From a virus: a stretch of 25,103 nucleotides of DNA. The notes under the pieces were generated by a model, which was given only the letters and a program-made list of their open reading frames with translations, did no database searches and was not told the origin of the DNA. The DNA lies in IMG/VR virus record IMGVR_UViG_3300036761_000585, positions 1-25,103 of that record, one strand, 5' to 3'. Below are positions 1 through 6,105 of this stretch, piece after piece; the stretch's first letter is position 1; every line of letters begins with the position of its first letter. Both the position numbers and the translations under genes were made by a program.

Positions 1-2
1 GA

Positions 3-233
3 GAGCAGGCGAAATTCGAGAAGCGCATGGCGGCATGGGGCGTGGAGATTCGGGCGGAGCACGCGGGGCTCCGCGCTCGCATCCTCGCGGCGCGACCGGG
101 GTGGGACGCGACGGCGCTGGCGGGCATCGAGCGGTCGCACGGCCACGAGGCGGACGCGCCTGGACTCCGCGACATCCTCGCGGCTATCGAGCGGCACGAC
201 GCGCTCGCGGCGCGCTTCGGGGTGGCGTCGTGA
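3..233 (+). CDS. Hypothetical protein, 5' end outside the window
   Basis: The frame is open from base 3 through the ATG at 27 to the TGA at 231-233. I see no clear ribosome binding site before the ATG, so the gene probably starts upstream of the window and is shown partial. The visible part is about 76 residues, rich in Ala, Arg and Glu, and likely alpha-helical (for example around ALAGIERSHG and DILAAIERHD). I do not recognise a family. The stop overlaps the GTG of the next gene in a GTGA junction, so the two are probably translationally coupled. Its C-terminal residues GVAS are encoded by an 18-bp sequence that recurs at the end of the next gene. Confidence 0.6.
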   Translation, partial: EQAKFEKRMAAWGVEIRAEHAGLRARILAARPGWDATALAGIERSHGHEADAPGLRDILAAIERHDALAARFGVAS

Positions 234-235
234 AC
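218..235 (+). repeat. Repeated gene-junction element, copy 1
   Basis: CGGGGTGGCGTCGTGAAC covers the last residues of one gene, the GTGA overlap and the next GTG start. An identical 18-bp copy is at 475-492 and a 15-of-16 match is at 1256-1271. Confidence 0.6.
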
Positions 236-490
236 GTCACGCACTTCGTGTCGTTCGCGGACGGCTCCGGCGCGGAGATGCTCGCGGAGGTCAACGGCTT
301 CCGCTTCCAGGCAAGCTTCGTTGCCGGACAGGTCGCGGTGCGCCCCCTCTCCAACGTCAACTTCCTGACTCGCACCTGGGGCTTCCTCGCGGCGCTCAAG
401 TCGGTGGAGGTCGAGATGGCCGTGCGCATCGCGGCGCTCGGGTCGGCGTGGCTCGCTGCTCACCGCACGATGTACGGGGTGGCGTCGTGA
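230..490 (+). CDS. Hypothetical protein, 86 aa
   Basis: The GTG at 230 overlaps the previous stop (GTGA), and the ORF ends in TGA at 488-490. A G-rich tract at 219-225 lies just upstream of this start. The protein begins VNVTHFVSFADG and contains alternating hydrophobic stretches (FRFQASFVAGQVAVRPL) suggesting a small beta-rich domain followed by a helix (FLAALKSVEVEMAVRIAAL). I recognise no family and see no signal peptide. It belongs to a run of four or five small genes joined by GTGA overlaps. Its last residues (GVAS) and the following start are encoded by the same 18 bases as the previous junction. Confidence 0.65.
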   Translation: MNVTHFVSFADGSGAEMLAEVNGFRFQASFVAGQVAVRPLSNVNFLTRTWGFLAALKSVEVEMAVRIAALGSAWLAAHRTMYGVAS

Positions 491-492
491 AC
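475..492 (+). repeat. Repeated gene-junction element, copy 2
   Basis: Identical to the 18 bases at 218-235 and placed at the same kind of GTGA junction between two unrelated proteins. It encodes the shared ending GVAS and the next GTG. Confidence 0.6.
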
Positions 493-771
493 CGCGCGAT
501 GCCGCGGGGCTGCGAGTACCCGCTGCGGCTCGGGGACGGCGTGGCGGCACCGGGGGAGGACTGCTCCGGCGTCGTGCTCTCGCTGCACGGCGCGACCGCG
601 CTCATCCTGTGGGAGAGCGGGGAGGTGCTGACCTATCTGGCGGAGGACGTGGTGCCGCTGGCGGGCGCTCGGGCGGGGACCAGCAACGTGCGCGGGCTCG
701 CGCTGCGGTGCCTCTCGGTGCTGGCGACGCTGGTGGACGACGAGCAAGAGCGCGCGGGGAGGCGGTCGTGA
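487..771 (+). CDS. Hypothetical protein, 94 aa
   Basis: The GTG at 487 overlaps the upstream stop in a GTGA junction; a later in-frame ATG at 499 is possible but less likely given the overlap pattern. The sequence looks like a small beta-barrel fold: LGDGVAAPGEDCSGVVLSL, then GATALILWESGEVLTYLAEDVVPL, resembling the SH3/KOW-like small phage proteins in which a charged strand ends in a Val-Val-Pro-Leu turn. The C-terminal third is helical (LALRCLSVLATLVDDEQERAG). No catalytic motif is visible and I assign no function. It ends in GTGA overlap with the next gene. Confidence 0.65.
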   Translation: MNRAMPRGCEYPLRLGDGVAAPGEDCSGVVLSLHGATALILWESGEVLTYLAEDVVPLAGARAGTSNVRGLALRCLSVLATLVDDEQERAGRRS

Positions 772-1271
772 GCACCGTCGAGCTTGACCGCGGCGCGCAA
801 GCGCACGCGCTCCGGCAGGCGCGCGGGTGCTACCAGCGCGCCATCCTGCGGGGCGAGCAGCGCATCTCGGGCAGCGACCTTCGCGGGGAGGCGCGGCGGT
901 GGAGCGGGCGGTACGCCGCGAGCGTGGCGAACCTGCTGGCGCGATGCGCGGCGGCGGGAGTCGTCTGCGGTGAGCAGCGCGGGCACGGTGGCCTGCGCGT
1001 GCTGACCCTGGCGTTCGCGGAGCCGGTGGCCATCGACGCCACCGCGAGCCTTGCCGCGGGCGTGCTGACGTGCGCGACGGACGATGACGCCGCGCGCTTC
1101 CTGGCGGACCTCGCGCCGCGCCTCGCGGTGTACGGTGGGGCGCTGACTCTCGCGCGCGACGGTGCGGTGCTCCGGTTCGAGGGGGACGCGGGCGAGGCAG
1201 TGGACGTGGTGCTCGACGCGCTGGACGCGGACGCCACGTTGCCGCGCGTGCGGCTCGGGGTGGCGGCGTGA
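768..1271 (+). CDS. Hypothetical protein, 167 aa, possible winged-helix N-terminal half
   Basis: The start is the GTG at 768, overlapping the previous stop. The N-terminal half (about residues 10-85) has helix-rich sequence with repeated Arg and Ala, including a segment SVANLLARCAAAGVVCGEQR followed by RVLTLAF, which could be a recognition helix plus wing of a winged helix-turn-helix domain. The C-terminal half (about 90-167) alternates strand and helix (ARFLADLAPRLAVYGGALTL, AVDVVLDALDADATLP). No specific family is recognised. A regulatory role is only a guess. It is the fourth gene of the GTGA-coupled run, and its stop overlaps the next small ORF. Confidence 0.6.
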   Translation: MSTVELDRGAQAHALRQARGCYQRAILRGEQRISGSDLRGEARRWSGRYAASVANLLARCAAAGVVCGEQRGHGGLRVLTLAFAEPVAIDATASLAAGVLTCATDDDAARFLADLAPRLAVYGGALTLARDGAVLRFEGDAGEAVDVVLDALDADATLPRVRLGVAA

Positions 1272-1384
1272 CTCGGGCGACCGCGGTGCTGGCGCTCGTG
1301 GTCTACGTCCACGCGCTCGCGGTGGACGAGCAGACGCGGCTGCGCGCCGCGGTGGCCAGTCTACGGCCCCCCGTCGCCCCGTAG
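1268..1384 (+). CDS. Micro-protein with one hydrophobic segment, 38 aa
   Basis: A GTG at 1268 overlaps the preceding TGA exactly as the earlier genes of this run do, and the frame stays open for 38 codons to the TAG at 1382-1384. The N-terminus (TRATAVLALVVYVHALAV) is a plausible single transmembrane or signal-like helix, followed by a short charged tail (DEQTRLRAAV). It has the size and shape of small phage membrane peptides, but nothing identifies a function. Overlap position and hydrophobic pattern are the only support, so this could be chance. Confidence 0.35.
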   Translation: MTRATAVLALVVYVHALAVDEQTRLRAAVASLRPPVAP

Positions 1385-1400
1385 CGGCGTCTGGGGGCCG

Positions 1401-1437
1401 GAGTCGGGGGGCAGGCTCGCGCCGTGCTCCCCGGCTC
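1401..1437 (+). terminator. Candidate hairpin terminator before the modification operon
   Basis: GAGTCGGGG at 1401-1409 pairs with CCCCGGCTC at 1429-1437 (nine pairs including one G-T) across a 19-nt loop. It follows the last gene of the leading run and precedes the promoter-like element at 1472-1482. There is no T tract, so intrinsic termination is uncertain in this GC-rich sequence. Confidence 0.35.
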
Positions 1438-1471
1438 GCTTTGGGCGCAGGGCTCGCAACGGCTCGCGCTC

Positions 1472-1482
1472 TGCGGTAGGGT
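1472..1482 (+). promoter_or_regulatory. -10-like element (TAGGGT) for the modification operon
   Basis: TAGGGT at 1477-1482 matches the TAnnnT pattern repeated before many gene starts in this window. A weak TCGCAA lies at the -35 distance (1454-1459). The predicted transcript would start near 1489, giving a leader of roughly 13 nt before the ATG at 1502. A GGAGG ribosome binding site at 1489-1493 sits 8 nt before that ATG. Confidence 0.4.
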
Positions 1483-1501
1483 CGGCGCGGAGGCATTGAG
1501 C

Positions 1502-2227
1502 ATGGCCAGTAGGCGTCGCGTTGCAGCAGAGTCAGAGCGTCAGGAACTCAAGGGCGGCACCGTCGTGGGGACGGTGGAGACGGTGGCACTCGACCGAGTG
1601 AAGCCGAACCCGTGGAACCCGAACCGGATGACGCCGCGGCAATTGGAGTCGCTGAAGCACGGGCTCAAGGAGGACGGGTGGCTCACGTCGCAGAGCATCC
1701 TCGTGTGGCGCACGGACGACACGGGGACGGCGAAGTACCTCATCATCGACGGTGAGCATCGTTGGCGCGCTGCAACGGCGCTCGGGTTCGTGGAGGGGCC
1801 GATGGTGTTCCTCGACGGCGTGACGGAGGCGCAGGCGAAGGCGCTGACCATCAAGCTCGACAACAAGCGCGGGAGCTTCGACCAGGAGATTCTGCGCGGG
1901 CTCTTGCGCGAGGTGCAGGAGCAGCTTGGGGACGAACCGGCGCTGGACCTTGGGTTCGAGGACGCTGCGTACCTCGCTCTCATCGCGGCACCGGGCAGCG
2001 ACCTCGACGGCATCAGCAACCCACCGGGGCAATCCACGTTCGAGGGCGTCATCCCGACCATGACCACGCAGGTGAACATGGTTCAGATCTTCCTCACGAG
2101 CGACCAGAAGGCGCTGTGGGACGAGCGCGTGCGCACGCTCGCTGGACGCTTCGGAACGCGCAACGCGACGGACACGGTGATTGAGGCAATCCGACTTGCC
2201 GCAGAGGCGTCCACGGCAGCGGCATGA
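1502..2227 (+). CDS. ParB/Srx-fold (ParB N-terminal domain) protein
   Basis: The ATG at 1502 is chosen because GGAGG lies 8 nt upstream; in-frame starts further upstream would read through the hairpin and promoter. The 241-aa protein has a ParB-like domain at about residues 17-110: VALDRVKPNPWNPNRM is the usual first strand and loop, and DGEHRWRAA (around residues 83-91) is the ParB box that binds or hydrolyses NTP. It is followed by LDNKRGSFDQEILRGLL, seen in stand-alone phage ParB-like proteins. The C-terminal part (FLTSDQKALWDERV to VIEAIRLAA) is helical. This is not a partition ParB: no parS-binding HTH or ParA is present. Phage ParB-like proteins often lie beside DNA-modification genes, as here. 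A DNA-targeting, nicking or CTPase role is possible. Its stop overlaps the dioxygenase start (ATGA). Confidence 0.85.
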   Translation: MASRRRVAAESERQELKGGTVVGTVETVALDRVKPNPWNPNRMTPRQLESLKHGLKEDGWLTSQSILVWRTDDTGTAKYLIIDGEHRWRAATALGFVEGPMVFLDGVTEAQAKALTIKLDNKRGSFDQEILRGLLREVQEQLGDEPALDLGFEDAAYLALIAAPGSDLDGISNPPGQSTFEGVIPTMTTQVNMVQIFLTSDQKALWDERVRTLAGRFGTRNATDTVIEAIRLAAEASTAAA

Positions 2228-3114
2228 AGCCGCTCATCATCCAGCTTCGCACGCGCGTGCCGGAGGAACTGATCAAGGCGCGCGTCGGAGCGCGCGTGGT
2301 GGACGACGACATCGGCATCGAGCTACGCGGCGACTGCGACGTGTACGCAGCGTCGGGCGCGCTGGTGTGCAAGCTCCGCCGCGGGGCCATCGGCCAGGAG
2401 ACGAGTGACCGTGCGTACCCGCACCTCGCGCATCTGGCGAGTCGCTACGGCTCGGTGAACCGCGGGCTCTACTCGGGGCTCCCGCGCGTGGCGAAGATCG
2501 GCAGCAAGGTCGGGATGACGGTGAACCCGGATGGCTCGCGCGCGACAATCAAGAGTTCCATTGGGGGGTACTTCGAGCCGCAAGGCGGGCGCTTCCCGTA
2601 TTGCCGCACCACGATGTTCACATCAGCCGAGCCCGAGCGGTGGAACGAAGTGCTCCCGCTCATCCGAGAAGTCGGTGAGCACTTCGCGCGCGAGCTACCC
2701 GACCGCTGCAAGGTGCAGCGCGACTACGCGGAGAAGTGCTCGCCGTACTTCCGAATCGTCGGCACACCGTTCTCAACCATCACGGTGAACCAGAACATCG
2801 CGGGGACGATTCACCAGGACAAAGGCGACCTCAAGCAAGGGTTCGGCATCATCACGTGTCACCGCCGCGGGGCGTACACGGGAGGTCTGCTGACGTTCCC
2901 GCAGTACCGCATCGCGGTGGACCTGCGGGACCGCGACCTCATCTACTTTGACCCGCACGAGTGGCACGGCGTGACGGAGATGCAGAGCGCGGACCCGGAC
3001 TACTCGCGCGTGACGGTCGTGTACTACTTCCGAGCGGGCATGACGAAGTGCGGCACGCCCGAAGAGGAAGTGGCGAAGGCGAAGCTGCGCGCCGCAGGGG
3101 CGAGTGTCGAGTGA
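2224..3114 (+). CDS. TET/JBP-type 2-oxoglutarate/Fe(II) DNA dioxygenase
   Basis: The 296-aa protein starts at an ATG overlapping the previous stop. It has the double-stranded beta-helix signature of the TET/JBP branch of 2-oxoglutarate/Fe(II) dioxygenases: H197-x-D199 (TIHQDKGD), the distal His H248 in HEWHGV, and an Arg, R262, in SRVTVVYYF to hold the 2-oxoglutarate carboxylate. The strands between (FGIITCHRRGAYTGGLLTFP, RDRDLIYFD) follow the usual order. Known family members oxidise the methyl group of thymine (JBP) or 5-methylcytosine (TET, some phages) in DNA. The base used here cannot be read from the sequence; the thymidine-type partners downstream favour thymine. Lys- and Arg-rich residues in the N-terminal 120 residues may contact DNA. 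The last codons overlap the next gene in GTGA. Confidence 0.82.
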   Translation: MKPLIIQLRTRVPEELIKARVGARVVDDDIGIELRGDCDVYAASGALVCKLRRGAIGQETSDRAYPHLAHLASRYGSVNRGLYSGLPRVAKIGSKVGMTVNPDGSRATIKSSIGGYFEPQGGRFPYCRTTMFTSAEPERWNEVLPLIREVGEHFARELPDRCKVQRDYAEKCSPYFRIVGTPFSTITVNQNIAGTIHQDKGDLKQGFGIITCHRRGAYTGGLLTFPQYRIAVDLRDRDLIYFDPHEWHGVTEMQSADPDYSRVTVVYYFRAGMTKCGTPEEEVAKAKLRAAGASVE

Positions 3115-3989
3115 CGCTCCGCGACGACTTCTACGCGAGCGCGCGAGCGCAGATCGCATCGGGCGACATCGACCCGATGTACCCGGTGCTCCGGCGGTTC
3201 TACGAAGCGGAGCGGTGTGAGCGGGAGGTCGCGCTCTGGCGCACGCTGCTCTACGTCACGTGGTACCACGTGGGCTCCGCGTCGCTCGTGTGGCGTCGCA
3301 TCCCCGAGCCGCGCCCGCTCACTGAGGGAGACGTGCGCGGGCTCTCCACTGGCACGGAGCGGCGGGGCTTCCGCGGCAACGTGATCGCGGCCACGCACGT
3401 CAACGCGCTGCTCGCGCTCGCGCAGAAGGCCGGGGGGCTCGCGCGCTTCGTGGACGGGCTCGTGGGCGACGGAGGCGAGACGGGTTGGGCACGCACGCGT
3501 GAGGCGTTGCAGGAGGTCGCGTGGCTCGGACCTTGGGCGAGCTACAAGTGGGCGGACCTTCTCAAGCACGTGCACGGCGCGCCCATCACGGCCAACGACA
3601 TCGGCGTGGGCGGCAACAGCGAGACGGCTGGCCCCATCCCTGGGATGGTGCGGCTCACCGGAGAGAACTGGCGCGAGTGCGCCACGAACATCGGGTTGCA
3701 GAAGCGGCTGCTCGGGGAGGCGCGAGACGCGGGCGTTCCGTTCGACGGACTCGACCAGTTAGAGACGACGCTCTGCGACTTCAACAGTCTGTGCAAGGGC
3801 GGCTACTACATCGGTCACGACATCGACGCGCAGATGGACCACCTGAACGTCGCAACGGAACCGGGGCTGTGGGAGGCGCGCGCCACGTCGTTCGAGTCGC
3901 GCTACCTCGGTGAGCACCACGACTGGTTCGGCGTGCGCAAGAACCTACGGCCGGTGTACGCGAAGCATCAGAGGCTCGTCGTCCTGTGA
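3111..3989 (+). CDS. aGPT-Pplase-like amino acid:DNA transferase (DNA-glycosylase fold)
   Basis: The GTG at 3111 overlaps the previous TGA. The 292-aa protein resembles the alpha-glutamyl/putrescinyl-thymine pyrophosphorylase family, now known as amino acid:DNA transferases. These replace the pyrophosphate of 5-pyrophosphoryloxymethyl-dU in DNA with an amine and are related to helix-hairpin-helix glycosylases. Supporting segments are LWRTLLYVTWYHVGSASLVW (about 42-61), EVAWLGPWASYKWADLLKHV (135-154) and the C-terminal LETTLCDFNSLCKGGYYIGH (217-236) followed by D237 and D239, with C222 and C228 nearby. Its place between a base-oxidising dioxygenase and an FAD oxidoreductase plus kinase strongly supports the call. 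The amino acid used cannot be read from the sequence; glycine would fit the adjacent FAD enzyme. It ends in a GTGA overlap. Confidence 0.72.
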   Translation: MTLRDDFYASARAQIASGDIDPMYPVLRRFYEAERCEREVALWRTLLYVTWYHVGSASLVWRRIPEPRPLTEGDVRGLSTGTERRGFRGNVIAATHVNALLALAQKAGGLARFVDGLVGDGGETGWARTREALQEVAWLGPWASYKWADLLKHVHGAPITANDIGVGGNSETAGPIPGMVRLTGENWRECATNIGLQKRLLGEARDAGVPFDGLDQLETTLCDFNSLCKGGYYIGHDIDAQMDHLNVATEPGLWEARATSFESRYLGEHHDWFGVRKNLRPVYAKHQRLVVL

Positions 3990-4885
3990 GGGTGCATCTC
4001 GAAGGGATGGGCGTGCCTGGGTGCTTCCTCGCGTGGCACCTCGAACGCGCGGGAGTCGAGTGGACGTGGGACGACATCGACTCTCCGTTCAATGCGTGGA
4101 GCGCGTGCACGGGGGCCATCTACCCGAGCGGCGTGCCGTTCGACGTAGCCAATTACTCGCGTTGGCGCGCGTGGGTCGGGGGCTCTGCTCCGTGGCCAGC
4201 GTCGCTCACGCGCGAGTGCGTGGAGGAAGCTGGTTGGTGGTACTGCACGAAGGCGGCACCGCATGGCGGCAAGTACAAGACGGTCGCGACGGTGGGCGCG
4301 CTCAAGCGCGGTTCGGCAACGAGCCTGCACTACAACGCGCAGAAGTTCGTGCCAGCCACGCGCGAGGCGTTCGCGGAGCGGCGGCGCACATCGGCGGAGC
4401 CTGGTGCGCAGCGCGTCGTGACGCACGGCTTCGGGCGACGGAACCACCACGTGCTGTGGGGCTGGACGGTGCTCGTGAAGCTCGACATCGACCAGACGTT
4501 GCTCGCGCACGAGACGTGCGCGCGCCCGAGCCTCTACATGCGCAAGGGTCGGTTCGTGATGGCGTACGCCTACGCGGTGCCGGGGACGCCTTGGTGGTAC
4601 TCGGGCTCGTCGCTCATCGTGCAGAAGGTTCCTAAGCAACTCGAAGTGCCGGAGAAGTTCGCGCGGTGGCGCATGAACTTCGAGGCGCTGGCGGGCGGGC
4701 TCGCGCGCGTGAGCGAGGTCGGGAGCGTCATCACGGGATGGCGACCCGCGGGAGCAGACGACAGTGCACCGCTCGTGTTGCGACTCGATGACGGCGCGCT
4801 GCACGTGCGTCCGTTTTGGAACAGCGGAGTGCGGCACTCGCCGGTACTCGTGGAGGCAGTGATGGACTCATTGGGTGTCGCGTGA
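3986..4885 (+). CDS. FAD-dependent oxidoreductase, DAO-like, in the base-modification operon
   Basis: The start is the GTG at 3986, overlapping the previous stop. The N-terminus VRVHLEGMGVPGCFLAWHLE carries the Rossmann dinucleotide-binding motif G7-x-G9-x-x-G12. A strand ending in WTWDD (about residue 30) comes at the position where DAO-family proteins bind the FAD ribose, followed by SACTGAIYPSG, a typical second FAD-contact loop. The C-terminal half has long strands and aromatic clusters (YAYAVPGTPWWYSGSSLIVQ; ITGWRPAG) and a final AVMDSL helix. D-amino-acid/glycine-oxidase-like flavoproteins occur in phage thymidine hypermodification clusters, where they convert an amino-acid-substituted methyl-dU to an aminomethyl derivative. 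That is the inferred role here. The 299-aa length is somewhat shorter than cellular DAO enzymes, usually 340-380 residues. Confidence 0.7.
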   Translation: MRVHLEGMGVPGCFLAWHLERAGVEWTWDDIDSPFNAWSACTGAIYPSGVPFDVANYSRWRAWVGGSAPWPASLTRECVEEAGWWYCTKAAPHGGKYKTVATVGALKRGSATSLHYNAQKFVPATREAFAERRRTSAEPGAQRVVTHGFGRRNHHVLWGWTVLVKLDIDQTLLAHETCARPSLYMRKGRFVMAYAYAVPGTPWWYSGSSLIVQKVPKQLEVPEKFARWRMNFEALAGGLARVSEVGSVITGWRPAGADDSAPLVLRLDDGALHVRPFWNSGVRHSPVLVEAVMDSLGVA

Positions 4886-5397
4886 CGGTTCTGTTCGTGG
4901 TCGGTCCTCCGGGTGTCGGCAAGACGACGCTCGTGCGGCGCTTGCTCAACACCCCGAGCACGCTCATCGAGAGTCCTAAGTGGACGGTCGGTGAAGATGT
5001 TTGCGCGGCGGGGCACTACTCCGGCGGCACGTTCGATGGCGCGGACACGGTGCCGTACAACGGCGTGCAACTCGCGCTCGCGTATTGGGAGTCGTGTCTC
5101 ACCGACCGCTCGCTCACGATCTTCGACGGCGACCGCTTCTCTCACGCGGGCACCATCGCGTGGTTCAACGCGCGCGGTGTTGAGCCGGTGTGCCTCGCGC
5201 TCACCGCACCCGACGACGCGCTGGCAGCGCGCCGCGCTGCTCGGGGCTCGAAGCAGAACCCCTCGTGGATGAAGGGGCGCGTCACCAAGGCGGCGCGCTT
5301 CGCAGACAGCTTCCCCACTCCACGAGTGCTCCGGCTGGACGCCGGGAACTCTACGGAATCACTGGAAGTTTCCCTGCGGGAATGGCTCGCCAGATAG
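4882..5397 (+). CDS. P-loop kinase, probable 5-hydroxymethyl-dU DNA kinase-like
   Basis: The GTG at 4882 is chosen because it overlaps the previous stop and places the first strand directly before the P-loop; upstream in-frame ATGs would add a tail inside the neighbour. The 171-aa protein starts VTVLFVVGPPGVGKTTLVRR (Walker A, residues 8-16), has TIFDGDRF (79-86) as a Walker B-like strand, and an Arg-rich lid (RRAARGSKQN, 117-126). The segment GHYSGGTFDGADTVPYNGVQ (44-63) resembles the substrate loop of phage kinases that phosphorylate 5-hydroxymethyl-dU in DNA. Such kinases act before the amino acid:DNA transferase, whose candidate is two genes upstream. It is the last gene of the operon. 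A generic nucleotide or polynucleotide kinase is the alternative. Confidence 0.7.
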   Translation: MTVLFVVGPPGVGKTTLVRRLLNTPSTLIESPKWTVGEDVCAAGHYSGGTFDGADTVPYNGVQLALAYWESCLTDRSLTIFDGDRFSHAGTIAWFNARGVEPVCLALTAPDDALAARRAARGSKQNPSWMKGRVTKAARFADSFPTPRVLRLDAGNSTESLEVSLREWLAR

Positions 5398-5400
5398 TTC

Positions 5401-5430
5401 TTGTCGGTCGGGGCGGAATTGGTTTATGAT
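5401..5430 (+). promoter_or_regulatory. Sigma70-type promoter
   Basis: TTGTCG at 5401-5406 and TATGAT at 5425-5430 are separated by 18 nt, close to the sigma70 consensus and AT-rich for this genome. It begins right after the kinase stop and predicts a transcript start near 5437, about 35 nt before the ATG at 5472. It is the only promoter here with good matches at both hexamers. Confidence 0.65.
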
Positions 5431-5437
5431 GGGTTTC

Positions 5438-5453
5438 GGGTCGAGTTTGACCC
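5438..5453 (+). promoter_or_regulatory. Inverted repeat at the predicted transcript start (possible operator)
   Basis: GGGTC at 5438-5442 and GACCC at 5449-5453 form an inverted repeat with a 6-nt centre, placed exactly at the predicted start of transcription from the promoter at 5401-5430. It could be a repressor site or a small 5'-leader hairpin. Evidence is positional only. Confidence 0.3.
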
Positions 5454-5471
5454 CAACGAAAGGCCCCCCCA

Positions 5472-6098
5472 ATGTCCTACGAAACCGCTCCCGCCACGCT
5501 GATGCTCGCGACCCGTTGTGCCTGCTGCTCGCGTCCCCTCTGCGACGCCATCAGCGTCGAGACTGGCGTTGGCCCCGAGTGCCGTCGCAAGCACGGGTTC
5601 AACGACGCGCAGGGTGAGCCGGACTGGTGCGCGGCGCTGGTCCTGCTGGACGGGCACGTGAGCACCGCCGACATGCACGCAGCCGCGATGGCGGGTGAGG
5701 GCGAGTACGACGCGCGAGCGGTGGCCAACCTGCTCGTGCACCGCATCGCCTGCCGGTCCTCCGCTCGGGTGGACGGCGCGGTGCTCGCGATGACTGCGGC
5801 CATCCGGGCGCTCGGGTTCGTCACCCTGGCGAACAAGATCGTGGAGCACGGCGCGGGCAAGGTCGAGGTTCACGCGGTGGGCGACCGCCTCGCGGTGACG
5901 ACTCCCTTCAACGCGGCGTTCGTCGGCGCGCTCAAGGCGGCTCGGGTCGGCGCGCGGTGGGACGCGGCGAGCAAGGTGTGGACGGTGCCCACGGACCCGA
6001 GCGCGCGCAAGGCGCTGTGGGGCGCGCTGCGCTCGCACTACGCGGGAGCCTTGCTGGTTTCGGACACGGGCACCACCACGGTGCCGCACGCGGCGTGA
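5472..6098 (+). CDS. Zinc-finger (DUF6011-like) plus HARP-like domain protein
   Basis: The 208-aa protein starts at the ATG at 5472, with AAAGG 8 nt upstream. Near the N-terminus is CACCSRPLCDAISVETGVGP followed by EC (residues 16-37), which matches the short zinc-binding module common in phage and actinobacterial proteins (C-x2-C, then GxGPxC; DUF6011-like). The C-terminus (about 139-190) resembles the HARP domain of SMARCAL1-type annealing helicases: phenylalanine- and alanine-rich helix, then ARWDAASKVWTVP (161-173) and a final helix. HARP domains bind forked or single-stranded DNA. A DNA-binding accessory role in replication, repair or the modification pathway is inferred; no helicase or nuclease motor is present. 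It has its own promoter, so it may be expressed separately from the upstream operon. Confidence 0.65.
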   Translation: MSYETAPATLMLATRCACCSRPLCDAISVETGVGPECRRKHGFNDAQGEPDWCAALVLLDGHVSTADMHAAAMAGEGEYDARAVANLLVHRIACRSSARVDGAVLAMTAAIRALGFVTLANKIVEHGAGKVEVHAVGDRLAVTTPFNAAFVGALKAARVGARWDAASKVWTVPTDPSARKALWGALRSHYAGALLVSDTGTTTVPHAA

Positions 6099-6105
6099 GC
6101 CGCCC

